Positions 16,086 to 24,781 of a stretch of DNA of 64,000 nt are shown here, piece by piece (within the stretch, counting starts at the first letter, position 1; each line of letters opens with the position of its first letter). Location of the stretch: NCBI GenBank assembly GCA_031429105.1, contig JANOYV010000096.1, positions 3,889 through 67,888 on the forward strand, in the 5' to 3' direction. Under the pieces are notes generated by a model. The model worked only from the letters and a program-made list of their open reading frames with translations. It was not told the DNA's origin and ran no database searches. This stretch comes from JAKFWF01 sp031429105 (lineage in GTDB: Bacteria; Pseudomonadota; Alphaproteobacteria; Rhizobiales; Hyphomicrobiaceae). The translations under genes and the position numbers were made by a program.

Positions 16086-17285
16086 TCAATTCGCCGGACG
16101 GCGCGACTTCACATCGGCATCCGATGGCAGATGCTTTTCGCCAAGCTCATAGCGCCAGTCCGTCATTACGCCTTTTCTATCCTTGAGGCCAAGGCGGCCG
16201 ACATAAGCGCCCATGGTCGATTGGTTGTCCTGGGTCCGATACATAACCTTGCCGAACGGCGTTCCGACTTCGAGACCTGACATCGCATCAACAAGCTTCT
16301 CGGTGTCGGTGCCGCCAGCCTTCTTCAATGCAGCAGCAATTGTCTGGATTGCCGAGTAGCCGACCACCGAGCCAAGTTTCGGTGCTTCGTTGTACTTCGC
16401 CTTGTAAGCTTCGAAAAACACCTTGTGCTCAGCCGTTGCGATGTCAGCCGCCGGATAGCCGGTCACGTACCAGCCAACTGGCGTCTCATCCTTAAGTGGA
16501 TCGAGGTATTCTGGTTCACCCGACAACAGGCTGAACACCGGCATATCCTTGAACAGGCCGCGCGTTTGGCCTTCGCGGACAAACTTCGCGAGGTCAGCGC
16601 CAAACGTCACGTTAAAGATTGCATCTGGCTTCGCATCGGCCAGCGCCTGAGCCACGGCACCGGCATCAATCTTACCGAGGGGCGACGCTTGCTCGACTAC
16701 GAACTCAACATCAGGCTGGGCAGCCTTCATCAGCGTCTTGAACGACGCAATGGCTGACTGGCCGTACTCGTAGTTCGGATAAACCACCGCCCATTTCTTC
16801 TTCTTCAACTTAGCAGCATCGGCAACCAGCATCGATGTTTGCATGTAGGTCGAAGCGCGCAATCGGTAAGTATAGCGATGCCCGTTTTCCCAAACGATTT
16901 TGTCGGTCAGCGGCTCGGCCGCCACGAACAGCATTTTGCGCTGCTTGGCGAAGTCCGAGATCGCAAGCCCAATATGCGACAGGAACGAGCCGGTCAGCAG
17001 CACGACGTTTTCACGGCTGACGAGTTCTTCGGCGACGCGCACGGCATCGCCCGGCGTCGCGTTATCATCGCGCGAGATCACTTCAAGCTTACGGCCACCG
17101 ATGCCGCCTGCCTTGTTTATTTCTTCGACCGCCAGTTCCCAACCCTTCTTATATGGCTCGAGGAAAGCTGGTTGCGCCTTGTAGCTATTGATTTCGCCGA
17201 TCTTAATCGCATCCTGGGCCAGTGCGCCGGTCGCGGCGACCATAAGCGCTGCCAGACTGGTTGCCAGTGTCTTCAGGGTCTTCAT
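16086..17285 (-). CDS. livK: Branched-chain-type ABC importer, periplasmic substrate-binding protein
   Basis: 399 residues with a clear signal peptide (MKTLKTLATSLAALMVAATG, cleavage at ALA-QDA). The mature protein is a type I periplasmic binding fold: IKIGEINSYKAQPAFLEPYKKGWELAVEEINKAGGIGG, VLLTGSFLSHIGLAISDFAKQ. This group (Leu/Ile/Val/aromatic acid binding) is broad; the ligand cannot be read. Context suggests a pyridine or other nitrogen-heterocyclic carboxylate. Preceded by AGGAGT. It lies 50 bp after the DUF1185 gene, in the same operon. Confidence 0.93.
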   Translation of the reverse strand: MKTLKTLATSLAALMVAATGALAQDAIKIGEINSYKAQPAFLEPYKKGWELAVEEINKAGGIGGRKLEVISRDDNATPGDAVRVAEELVSRENVVLLTGSFLSHIGLAISDFAKQRKMLFVAAEPLTDKIVWENGHRYTYRLRASTYMQTSMLVADAAKLKKKKWAVVYPNYEYGQSAIASFKTLMKAAQPDVEFVVEQASPLGKIDAGAVAQALADAKPDAIFNVTFGADLAKFVREGQTRGLFKDMPVFSLLSGEPEYLDPLKDETPVGWYVTGYPAADIATAEHKVFFEAYKAKYNEAPKLGSVVGYSAIQTIAAALKKAGGTDTEKLVDAMSGLEVGTPFGKVMYRTQDNQSTMGAYVGRLGLKDRKGVMTDWRYELGEKHLPSDADVKSRRPAN

Positions 17286-17335
17286 CGTGTGGCACTCCTT
17301 TATGTGACGGATACTTCGAAAACGTGACCGACCGG

Positions 17336-17914
17336 CTATCGCTGCCCGTCTTCGCCTTTGATTTGATGCGCTTCAAGACCGCCAGCGCGGGCATGAACGC
17401 GCGGCCCAGTACCCATCGCGAGTACGAAGACGATCTCGTGATCCTTCGGCGCATCGTTCAAGCCAACCTCCATCGAGTCGAAGTGGCTGCGCACGTAGCT
17501 GGCGTGAATATGGTGCAGCGGCACGTCTACGCGGGCGCCAGCACCGGCGACCTTCTTAGTTGACGGTACAATCGCTTTCGAGCCGAGCACTTCGCGCATC
17601 GAAAAGCCGCCCGGCGCGTGCCACAGTGCGGAATGCTCGATCTCGCCGCCGAGGCCAACGATTGCGGACTTGCCGTAGGACTGAATGGCCTTGGGGCCAC
17701 CGAGCGCGTCGGCCAATTCGCGTGCCATCGACACACCGAGGCTTTCGAGCGGTTTCATCCAAGGTTGGATGTCTTCGACGAAGCGTCCGGCGAAGGGATT
17801 CACAACCACTGCCAGGATCGCTCCACGTAATCGCGGCGTGGTCAGCGGCTTGCCACCATCGTGCCAAATCTTGTCGATCAGGAGCTGCGTTTTGCGAATT
17901 TGAACGTCACTCAT
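17336..17914 (-). CDS. DUF1185 (amino-acid-synthesis family) protein, copy 2
   Basis: 192 residues; paralogue of the gene at 11942. Shared motifs: NPFAGRFVEDIQPW, SYGKSAIVGLGGEIEHSA, VPLHHIHASYVRSHFDSMEV, and a C-terminus in GGLEAHQIKGEDG. Fold reported as a chorismate-mutase variant; function unproven. It sits 11 bp after UPF0280 and 50 bp before livK. Two copies in one operon suggest they form a hetero-oligomer or act on two successive intermediates; this is inference. Confidence 0.88.
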   Translation of the reverse strand: MSDVQIRKTQLLIDKIWHDGGKPLTTPRLRGAILAVVVNPFAGRFVEDIQPWMKPLESLGVSMARELADALGGPKAIQSYGKSAIVGLGGEIEHSALWHAPGGFSMREVLGSKAIVPSTKKVAGAGARVDVPLHHIHASYVRSHFDSMEVGLNDAPKDHEIVFVLAMGTGPRVHARAGGLEAHQIKGEDGQR

Positions 17915-17925
17915 TGGCGTCTCCC

Positions 17926-18810
17926 CTAGGTGGCTTTCAGACGAGCAGTCGGCAAACCAGCAACAGCCGTAGCACCTTGCAACTGAATGTAGGCTGCAAC
18001 AATCAGCTTCTTTGCTAGAAATTCTTGAGCACGGCCAACCCCGTTGGCAATGGCTAGACTGCGTTGCGGGCTAGTGAGGCGGCCAACGCCAACGGTTACG
18101 GCTAAGTTGCCAAGATCGCTTTCGTCTTTGACCTCATGGGCCGGACGCCGCTGAACAGCGGAATCCTCAACGTTGACCGCGTTCGCGATCATCGTGGCTG
18201 CAGCGTCTGCTGCGGCGGCAGAGCGGGCGAGAACGGTAACCGCATCGGCGATGCCAAGCGATTGCGAGCGCCCCCGCCAACCCGATGTCGCGATGCCACC
18301 TATGCAGTCGGCACGACCGATGATGATTTTGGCGTCAATGCCTGGTGCCGCAAGGTCGCCCACCACACCGACCGTAAACGCAGCGGTGTCTTTGAGGTAG
18401 ATCGCGATATCGCCGCCATTATTGACGTAGACACGGTCGAAGCATGCAGCAGCACACATGACGGCCAAGACGTGGTCAGCCACGCTCCCCGCCACCGCCG
18501 CCATCGGCGTGATGAATTGATCCCGGTACGGCCAGACGGCAGCACACATGCGGGTTGCAACAGGATCACTCAGACCATCCCTCCCTTCGTCGTCGATAGG
18601 GGAATGTAAGTACGGTGCTGAGGTTACTGCCGCGCGCAAAAGCGGCAACTCGGACACCAGCCCTGGCAAAATCGACGGGAAGGCGTCTGCTGCGGCACGA
18701 TAGGCGCGCTCGATCTCGTTGGATGCACCGTCGGCGCCGATAATCAGGTCAATTGGGCCATGCTGCAGGTGAAGCCGATTTTGACTTAGGAGACGCGCGG
18801 TTGCTGTCAT
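17926..18810 (-). CDS. UPF0280 family protein
   Basis: 294 residues. The pattern fits UPF0280: ERAYRAAADAFPSILPGLVSEL near the start, FITPMAAVAGSVADHVLAVM, FDRVYVNNGGDIAIYL, GIATSGWRGRSQSLGIADAVTV, AAAADAAATMIANAVN. The NNGGDI and SGWRGRS motifs recall the ApbE flavin-transferase fold, to which this family is distantly related. The biochemical role is unknown to me. It overlaps the next gene upstream by ATGA, which argues for a common pathway with the reductase-like protein. Possibly helps load or maintain a flavin of one of the operon's enzymes. Confidence 0.85.
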   Translation of the reverse strand: MTATARLLSQNRLHLQHGPIDLIIGADGASNEIERAYRAAADAFPSILPGLVSELPLLRAAVTSAPYLHSPIDDEGRDGLSDPVATRMCAAVWPYRDQFITPMAAVAGSVADHVLAVMCAAACFDRVYVNNGGDIAIYLKDTAAFTVGVVGDLAAPGIDAKIIIGRADCIGGIATSGWRGRSQSLGIADAVTVLARSAAAADAAATMIANAVNVEDSAVQRRPAHEVKDESDLGNLAVTVGVGRLTSPQRSLAIANGVGRAQEFLAKKLIVAAYIQLQGATAVAGLPTARLKAT

Positions 18811-20243
18811 TTATCGCCCCCTCGCACTTGCACGACATCGGTGCGCGCCCGCACATCCGCAATGGGCACCACTTGCCCCATATGCCCGCCCATCGCCTCA
18901 TAGTCCGAAAGCTTGAGCGTGAACTCAATTGGAAACACCAGTGCAGGCGTCGGCACATAGCCCGTGGACTTGTCGGGAAGTTTTGCCACATCGACCATCA
19001 CCGTGATGCCCCCGCCAGGCCAAACATAGGCTGGCGCACCGCCGCAGGTCACGCGCGTCAGATGAGCTTTGACCGACTGCGTGAGCCTGACCGGGTTTTC
19101 CGTCACACCCGCACGTAACGATCCGCCAGCACCACCCATGAAAAGAACAGTCGAGAGTGCCGGTTCACAGTTTTCGGCAATTCGCTCAACCAGTTTGACG
19201 ATCGCTGGTGGGGCTTCGGCTGGCTGCGGTACAAGCGCGTCATCTAATACAAACCAGGCATAGTGCTCGCCGGTGGTCGAAACCATGAACAGGCGCAGTC
19301 CAGGCCAAGCAAGTTTCGCGTCGAACCCCTTGATGATCTCAAGCGGGTCTTTGAGATTAGTGCCGCCCCATCCGAGACCAGGCTCTGCGACCTTGAAGTA
19401 GCGCCCTGGCGTTGACTTGCGGCCACGAATTTTCAACCCTGAGGGCCGCACATCCAAAAGCTTGCCTGCCTGATGCTCGGTGAAAACTCCGGTGATGTGT
19501 TCGTCGACCACGACGACTTCGTCGGCCAAGCCCAACCACTGCTTAGCGAAGATCCCAGTTACAGCCGATCCACATCCGACCCGCATTCGCGCTTCGATTG
19601 CACCATCGATGATCGGCGCGCGGTTGGATTGCACGATCACGGTAGAGCCGCCATCGATCGAAAGTTCAACCGCCTCTTTGTTGCAAAGTTTCAACAACGC
19701 ATCGCAGGTAGCATTGCCCTCGGCCTTCGAACCACCGGTCAGGTGGTGCACGCCGCCGAGTGACAGCATCTGTGAGCCGTACTCATGGGTCGTGACGTGG
19801 CCGATCTGTTCGCCGCGGCACCGCACAGCCGCCGTCTCTGGCCCGATATAGCGGTCGGTATCGATCTTCACCTTGACGCCGCAGTAACTGAAAATGCCTT
19901 CGGTAACGACAGTGACGAAATCAACGCCGTCCACTTCCGATGACACGATGAACGGTGCTGGCTTATAGTCAGGATATGTTGTGGTGGCACCAATGCCAGT
20001 GACGAATACCTCCGGCCCGCGAATGATCGTGCCGTCCCAATCACGGCCCTGATCGAGAAAGCGCACAGCGTTGCGTCCGTCTTCGACGGCACGCTCGAGG
20101 AGGATGAGCGGATCAGTGCGCACAAGCTTGCCATCGACGTTGCCGTAACGGTCGCACGCACCGAGCTTGCCGGGTCGGATGCGACACAACACAGGACATG
20201 CGTCGCAACGGATCGGCTCGTCAGTCGTCGCTGGCTCGGTCAT
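18807..20243 (-). CDS. 6-hydroxynicotinate-reductase-like Fe-S protein
   Basis: 478 residues. The N-terminus has a cysteine cluster C13-x2-C16-x3-C20-x9-C30 (CDACPVLCRIRPGKLGACDR) fit for a 4Fe-4S site. Later motifs: GTIIRGPEVFVTGIGATTTYPDYKP, FSYCGVKVKIDTDRYIGPE, GGVHHLTGGSKAEGN, LFMGGAGGSLRAGV. I recognise the family annotated 6-hydroxynicotinate reductase, which in Eubacterium barkeri reduces 6-hydroxynicotinate to 1,4,5,6-tetrahydro-6-oxonicotinate with ferredoxin. Azorhizobium also uses this reductive route. It overlaps both neighbours by ATGA; a molybdenum hydroxylase precedes it and a ferredoxin reductase starts the operon, which fits the reaction. Exact substrate is unproven. Confidence 0.75.
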   Translation of the reverse strand: MTEPATTDEPIRCDACPVLCRIRPGKLGACDRYGNVDGKLVRTDPLILLERAVEDGRNAVRFLDQGRDWDGTIIRGPEVFVTGIGATTTYPDYKPAPFIVSSEVDGVDFVTVVTEGIFSYCGVKVKIDTDRYIGPETAAVRCRGEQIGHVTTHEYGSQMLSLGGVHHLTGGSKAEGNATCDALLKLCNKEAVELSIDGGSTVIVQSNRAPIIDGAIEARMRVGCGSAVTGIFAKQWLGLADEVVVVDEHITGVFTEHQAGKLLDVRPSGLKIRGRKSTPGRYFKVAEPGLGWGGTNLKDPLEIIKGFDAKLAWPGLRLFMVSTTGEHYAWFVLDDALVPQPAEAPPAIVKLVERIAENCEPALSTVLFMGGAGGSLRAGVTENPVRLTQSVKAHLTRVTCGGAPAYVWPGGGITVMVDVAKLPDKSTGYVPTPALVFPIEFTLKLSDYEAMGGHMGQVVPIADVRARTDVVQVRGGDK

Positions 20244-23002
20244 ATGCCGCTCCCCTCCCGCTTCTCCCTTAGCGCTGCGAGCAATCGATGCGGTAGCACG
20301 GGGATCTTGTGGACGCGAACACCAGTTGCTTTGAAGATGCCGCCGAAGATCGCAGGCGCGGTCGATATCAGCGCCGGTTCACCGACACCCTTGGCACCAA
20401 ACGGTCCTTCCGGTGTGGGGTCCTCGATGATAATCGCGGTCATCTCCGGCATGTCACCGACCGTCGGGATCAAGTAGTCATGCAGGTTCTCGGTGCGGCC
20501 TGGAATGAACTCTTCCATCAGAGCTAATCCGAGCCCCTGCGCGATCCCGCCGTGGATCTGGCCTTCGACTTGTTGCGGATTGATGGCGCGGCCAACATCG
20601 TGCGCTGCTGCCAGTTTGAGAACCCGCGTGGTGCCTAACTCTAAATCGACTTCGACTAGTGCAACCTGGGTTGCAAAGCCATAACAGGCGTAAGGATTGC
20701 CCTGCCCGTTTTTATCGAGCGGCGTGGTAGGCGGATCGAAACAACCGGCGCCCATCAGCACCGCACTGTCATTATCCGCCGCGAGAGTATCAAGGCGGGT
20801 AACGTAAGATCCCGTCAACGTCTCAATCACGACTTCGCCGCCAGCGATGCGTAGCGCAACCGATGGATCGCCAACCAGATCAATCGGCGCACCGGCATGA
20901 ATAAACAATTGCCGACGCAGATCGAGCGCTGCAAGTTCGCACGCGCGCCCCGACACGAAGGTTTGCCGCGATGCACTTGTCTTTCCTGCATCGGGCGTCA
21001 AACCGGTATCTCCGGCGACAAGACAAATGCTTTCAGGCGGCACACCCAACGCATCGGCTGCAATCTGGACCATGATCGTGTTCGAGCCTTGCCCGATATC
21101 AACCGCTCCGCTGTACAGTGTGACTTGGCCCGCTCTGTTGATTCCGACCCGCATCTCGGAGGGGTTAGACAGCGACGTGTTGCCAATACCGTACCAGGAA
21201 CACGCAATGCCGACGCCGCGCTTCAAATGGCGTGAGGACTGATTGAACGCGACTGCGTCTTGGTTCCAAGACGTCCAGTACGGGGCCACAGCGTCGATTG
21301 TCGCAACAATACCAACTGAGGTCTCAAGTCGCTGTCCGGTAATGGTCCGGTCGCCAGCCCGCAGCGCATTGACACGACGGAATTCAAGCCAGTCTGTGCC
21401 ACACTGATCGGCCAACATATCCATCGCCGCCTCACTGGCGATCGCACTTTGCGGCACGCCGAAGCCGCGGAAAGCACCGGATGGCGGCGCATTAGTAAAG
21501 TAAGCTGTCCCCCGCGTTTGGGCATGCGGCACACGATACGGTCCAGACGCATGGACCGGCACACGATTGGCAACCGTTGGTCCCCAACTCGCATAGGCAC
21601 CGGTATCAAGTTCGGCGTGCGATTGGAAAGCGGCCAGTCGCCCCACCGCATCGCAAGCGACTTTGACGTACACCCGGGCCGGATGCCGCTTAGTCGATGC
21701 TGCCATACTCTCAGGTCGCGAATAAGCATAAGCGACGGGTCTGCCGGTACGCCAGGCCGCCAGCGCCACGATCGGGTGCACATTCAGGTCGAGCTTGCCG
21801 CCAAAGCCACCACCGCAGGCACTCGGGATCAGGCGAATCTGATCCCTGCCAATTCCCAGAACCCGCGCCGTCTCATCGCGATGCTGATAGGGCGTCTGCG
21901 TCGATACATGAAGCTCGATCTGATCGCCGTGTCTGACAGCCCAGCCAGCTTCCGGCTCAATGTAGGCGTGCTCGACGAAGCTCGTCTCGTAAGTGCATTC
22001 GGATGAATAGGCGGCCTTCGCAAATGCGGCCGCGACATCGCCACAGCAGACGCCGCCGTCAGCCAAAATATTTCCCGGTCGATTAGCATGCAGTTGAATC
22101 GCCGCTGCAGATTTAGCAGCGTCTATTCCAACCACTGGCGGCAGCGGTTCGTAGACAATGCCTAAATCAGCGTCGTTGACTTCAGCTAAGTTGTCAGGCG
22201 TCCCAACAAGCGCGGCAATCGCTTCGCCGCGATAACGCATCGCCCCATCGGCAAACACCGGTTGATCCTTGATATCGGGATAAATGCCGTGACCGTTGTT
22301 TGGAACATCATGCGCGGTGAGGATAAGCACGTCCGGGTGCCGTTGCCGACATTCAGCTAGCTTGCCGATCGCGAAAGTCGCACGCGCATGCGGCGAGCGA
22401 ACGACGCGAACGCGTAGCGCATCGACCGGCACGTCATCGTCGCCGAAGTGCTCCTTGCCTGTCAGCTTGGCCTTGCCGTCAACCTTGGGCAGTGACGTGC
22501 CGACGCTACGCCCCGAGACTACAGCTGTAACCGAAACGACTGCTATGTCGAGAATGGCCTCGACAATTTTCTGGTAGCCGGTGCAGCGACACAAAACACC
22601 GCCGAGCGCGTCTTCGACTTGCGCTTTCGACGGCCGCGGATTGCGCATCAAAAGCCCAGTTACTGCCATCAACATGCCAGGCGTGCACATGCCGCACTGC
22701 GCAGCACCGTGCGCATGAAATGACGCTTGTAATGTCGAGAGTTGATCGTTGGTGGCCAACCCTTCGACCGTGGTGATCGCAGCACCCGCACACTGTCCGA
22801 CCGCAACCAAGCAGGCACAAACTTCAGCGCCCTCCAACAGCACGGTACATGCGCCGCAGTCCCCAGCGTTGCACCCAATTTTCGTGCCGGTTAATCCAAG
22901 CTCGCAGCGCAACGCATCACTCAGGCGCGTAGCTGCTTCAGCGACAAGCGTGACATGCTGTCCATTCACAATGCACGAGGTCGACCGCTGCTGATCAATC
23001 AT
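20240..23002 (-). CDS. Xanthine-dehydrogenase-family hydroxylase, fused [2Fe-2S] and molybdopterin subunits
   Basis: 920 residues. Residues 1-155 hold two 2Fe-2S sites: plant type C44/C49/C52/C64 and the second C103/C106/C138/C140 (QCGMCTPG, CRCTGYQKI). From about 170 comes the molybdopterin subunit: SLPKVDGKAKLTGKEHFGDD, SACGGGFGGKLDL, PSGAFRGFGVPQ, and the late GAKGVGEPAL containing the catalytic Glu of the family. The two parts are normally separate genes (as in coxS/coxL or nicA/nicB), so this is a fusion; the FAD subunit is separate and overlaps it by ATGA. Likely reaction: hydroxylation of an N-heterocycle such as nicotinate beside the ring nitrogen. Needs a Mo cofactor; no XdhC-type maturase is in the operon. 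Confidence 0.9.
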   Translation of the reverse strand: MIDQQRSTSCIVNGQHVTLVAEAATRLSDALRCELGLTGTKIGCNAGDCGACTVLLEGAEVCACLVAVGQCAGAAITTVEGLATNDQLSTLQASFHAHGAAQCGMCTPGMLMAVTGLLMRNPRPSKAQVEDALGGVLCRCTGYQKIVEAILDIAVVSVTAVVSGRSVGTSLPKVDGKAKLTGKEHFGDDDVPVDALRVRVVRSPHARATFAIGKLAECRQRHPDVLILTAHDVPNNGHGIYPDIKDQPVFADGAMRYRGEAIAALVGTPDNLAEVNDADLGIVYEPLPPVVGIDAAKSAAAIQLHANRPGNILADGGVCCGDVAAAFAKAAYSSECTYETSFVEHAYIEPEAGWAVRHGDQIELHVSTQTPYQHRDETARVLGIGRDQIRLIPSACGGGFGGKLDLNVHPIVALAAWRTGRPVAYAYSRPESMAASTKRHPARVYVKVACDAVGRLAAFQSHAELDTGAYASWGPTVANRVPVHASGPYRVPHAQTRGTAYFTNAPPSGAFRGFGVPQSAIASEAAMDMLADQCGTDWLEFRRVNALRAGDRTITGQRLETSVGIVATIDAVAPYWTSWNQDAVAFNQSSRHLKRGVGIACSWYGIGNTSLSNPSEMRVGINRAGQVTLYSGAVDIGQGSNTIMVQIAADALGVPPESICLVAGDTGLTPDAGKTSASRQTFVSGRACELAALDLRRQLFIHAGAPIDLVGDPSVALRIAGGEVVIETLTGSYVTRLDTLAADNDSAVLMGAGCFDPPTTPLDKNGQGNPYACYGFATQVALVEVDLELGTTRVLKLAAAHDVGRAINPQQVEGQIHGGIAQGLGLALMEEFIPGRTENLHDYLIPTVGDMPEMTAIIIEDPTPEGPFGAKGVGEPALISTAPAIFGGIFKATGVRVHKIPVLPHRLLAALREKREGSGI

Positions 23003-23844
23003 GCGTCACCACTCAGGTGAGCGAGTAATCGACGCACAACGATGATGGCGGTCTCGGCACGGTAGGTCGCATCAGCACGTATATCATCAATCGGTGACAG
23101 ATCAGCCAAATGCTCCAGCGCAACTAGGCTTGCGACAGCGTGCAACGGAGCACCTTGCAACGCTTGCTCCAATCGATGCAGTCGCTGCGCCACTGGCGAA
23201 CACGATCCGACGGCGATAGCAGCCTTTGTGACCACGTCATCGTGGACCGATAGTACGGCTGCTCCCATCACGATCGATATAAGTTGGTACTTGCGGGCGC
23301 CAAGCTTGATGAAATGCGAACGCGCATCAAGTTGAATCGATGGCACAAGCACCGCCGTCAAAAGCTCGTTTGATTGCAGTTTTGTCCGACGAGGGGCGAT
23401 TAGGAATTCGGACAAGGGCATAGTGCGAACGCCATCATTGCTTGCCAGCTCGACGGACGCATCGAGCACTAACAACGGCGGCACGCCGTCGGCAGCAGGC
23501 GAAGCATTACAGAGGTTACCGCCAATCGTGCCACGATTTTGGATCTGTCGGCCGCCGACCTCTCGGGCAGCGATCTTCAATGCTGAAAGTGCCGACGGCA
23601 GTGACGTCTCCGCAAGATCCGTCCACGTCGTCAGCGCTCCAATTCGAAGCCCAGCATCAGTTGTCGTGATGCCGCGCAAATCACCTAGCTGGCTCAAATC
23701 TAGGAGGCTGGAACTAGCAGAGGCATACGCTGTTCGCCCAACACGCACCGGCCAAAAATCAGTGCCACCGGCAAGAATGTCAGCGCCTGCCGCCCGACAT
23801 GCAAGCGCATCTGAAAGCTCTGTCGGTCGGACGTAAATCCCCAT
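22999..23844 (-). CDS. FAD-binding subunit of the molybdenum hydroxylase
   Basis: 281 residues, CoxM/XdhB-type FAD domain. GGTDFWPV forms the first FAD loop (AGADILAGGTDFW), the second is IGGNLCNASPAADGVPPLLVLDA. C-terminal CO_deh_flav_C region with ARKYQLISIVMGAAV. It passes electrons from the fused Fe-S/Mo protein to an acceptor. The stop overlaps the hydroxylase start by ATGA and the ferredoxin reductase gene ends 15 bp upstream, placing all three in one unit. Confidence 0.9.
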   Translation of the reverse strand: MGIYVRPTELSDALACRAAGADILAGGTDFWPVRVGRTAYASASSSLLDLSQLGDLRGITTTDAGLRIGALTTWTDLAETSLPSALSALKIAAREVGGRQIQNRGTIGGNLCNASPAADGVPPLLVLDASVELASNDGVRTMPLSEFLIAPRRTKLQSNELLTAVLVPSIQLDARSHFIKLGARKYQLISIVMGAAVLSVHDDVVTKAAIAVGSCSPVAQRLHRLEQALQGAPLHAVASLVALEHLADLSPIDDIRADATYRAETAIIVVRRLLAHLSGDA

Positions 23845-23859
23845 GTCACCCCGCGAAGT

Positions 23860-24633
23860 TCACCGCTCAACAAATGCTTTTTCGACGACATAACTGCCAG
23901 GGCGACTATGGCTGCCCTCGGCGAAACCAGATGCCTCAACGTAGCTCTTAGCGTCTCGGATCATATCGGGACTGCCGCACAGCATCACCCGGTCTCGGCT
24001 TGGATCGGTCGATGCAAGCCCAAGCTTCCGGTGCACCTGGCCTGAGATAAAAAGTTCAGTGACACGTCCGCGATTGCGGAAATCTTCGCGTGTGACCGTT
24101 GGGTAGTAGACCAATTTCTGGCGTACACTCTCACCGAGAAATTCGTCGTTTGGCAAGTCACGCGAAATCACGTCGCGATAGGCAAGCTCCGACGCCGTGC
24201 GGCAACCATGGAGCAATACGATTTTGTCAAAACGCTCGTACACGTCCGGATCTCGAATGATACTCATGAACGGAGCCAAGCCAGTCCCTGTTGCCATGAG
24301 GTAGAGATTTCGCCCGGCCTGCACGTCGTTCTGAACAAGCGTACCCGTGGCCTTCCGGCTGACGACAACAGGATCTCCAACCTTCAATTGACGCAGCCGA
24401 GATGTCAGGGGGCCATCTGGCACAATGATGCTGAGAAACTCGAGCGCATCATCGTAGTGCGGACTGACCATGCTGTAGGCGCGCAACAATGGCCGCCCCA
24501 TAACCTCGACGCCGATCATGGTGAACTGACCGCTGACGAAACGGAAGCCGCGGTCTCTGGTCGTGCGAAAGCTGAACAAGGTCGGCGTCCAGTGGTGGAC
24601 CGACAGGACATGTTCAACGTTGAGATTGCTCAT
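23860..24633 (-). CDS. fpr: Ferredoxin/flavodoxin-NADP+ reductase
   Basis: 257 residues. FAD site RAYSMVSPHY (RxYS), FSIIVPDGPLT-like region, NADP site ATGTGLAPFMSI, LLHGCRTASELAY, MLCGSPDMIRD, and C-terminal EKAFVER with the aromatic near the end. This is the small bacterial Fpr type. It is the first gene of the heterocycle operon, so its likely job is to supply low-potential electrons, via a ferredoxin, to the 6-hydroxynicotinate-reductase-like protein. It could equally reduce the Rieske oxygenase encoded at 33102, which has no dedicated reductase nearby. A 14-bp palindrome lies 75-88 bp upstream. Confidence 0.9.
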   Translation of the reverse strand: MSNLNVEHVLSVHHWTPTLFSFRTTRDRGFRFVSGQFTMIGVEVMGRPLLRAYSMVSPHYDDALEFLSIIVPDGPLTSRLRQLKVGDPVVVSRKATGTLVQNDVQAGRNLYLMATGTGLAPFMSIIRDPDVYERFDKIVLLHGCRTASELAYRDVISRDLPNDEFLGESVRQKLVYYPTVTREDFRNRGRVTELFISGQVHRKLGLASTDPSRDRVMLCGSPDMIRDAKSYVEASGFAEGSHSRPGSYVVEKAFVER

Positions 24634-24707
24634 CGCGCGCAGCGAAACTTACAATTTTAGCCGTAAGTCACGTCCCAAAATTTGATGTTCGACTCGTCGG
24701 AAGTCTC

Positions 24708-24721
24708 GTTAGTATACTAAC
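24708..24721. promoter_or_regulatory. 14-bp perfect palindrome, candidate MarR operator
   Basis: GTTAGTATACTAAC is a perfect dyad between the MarR gene and the fpr start (75 bp). It contains TATACT, a -10-like hexamer, on the leftward strand, so a bound repressor would block the promoter. Length and symmetry suit MarR dimers. No second copy was seen in the window. Confidence 0.6.
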
Positions 24722-24781
24722 AATAAAATTGAATCTTGCTTGTTGTCAACGACTGAGCTGAAGGCACCGCTATTTTATGCA

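Noticed and set aside
17560..18018. Rightward frames across DUF1185 and UPF0280
   Set aside because: Antisense to two genes with clear family motifs and tight operon spacing.
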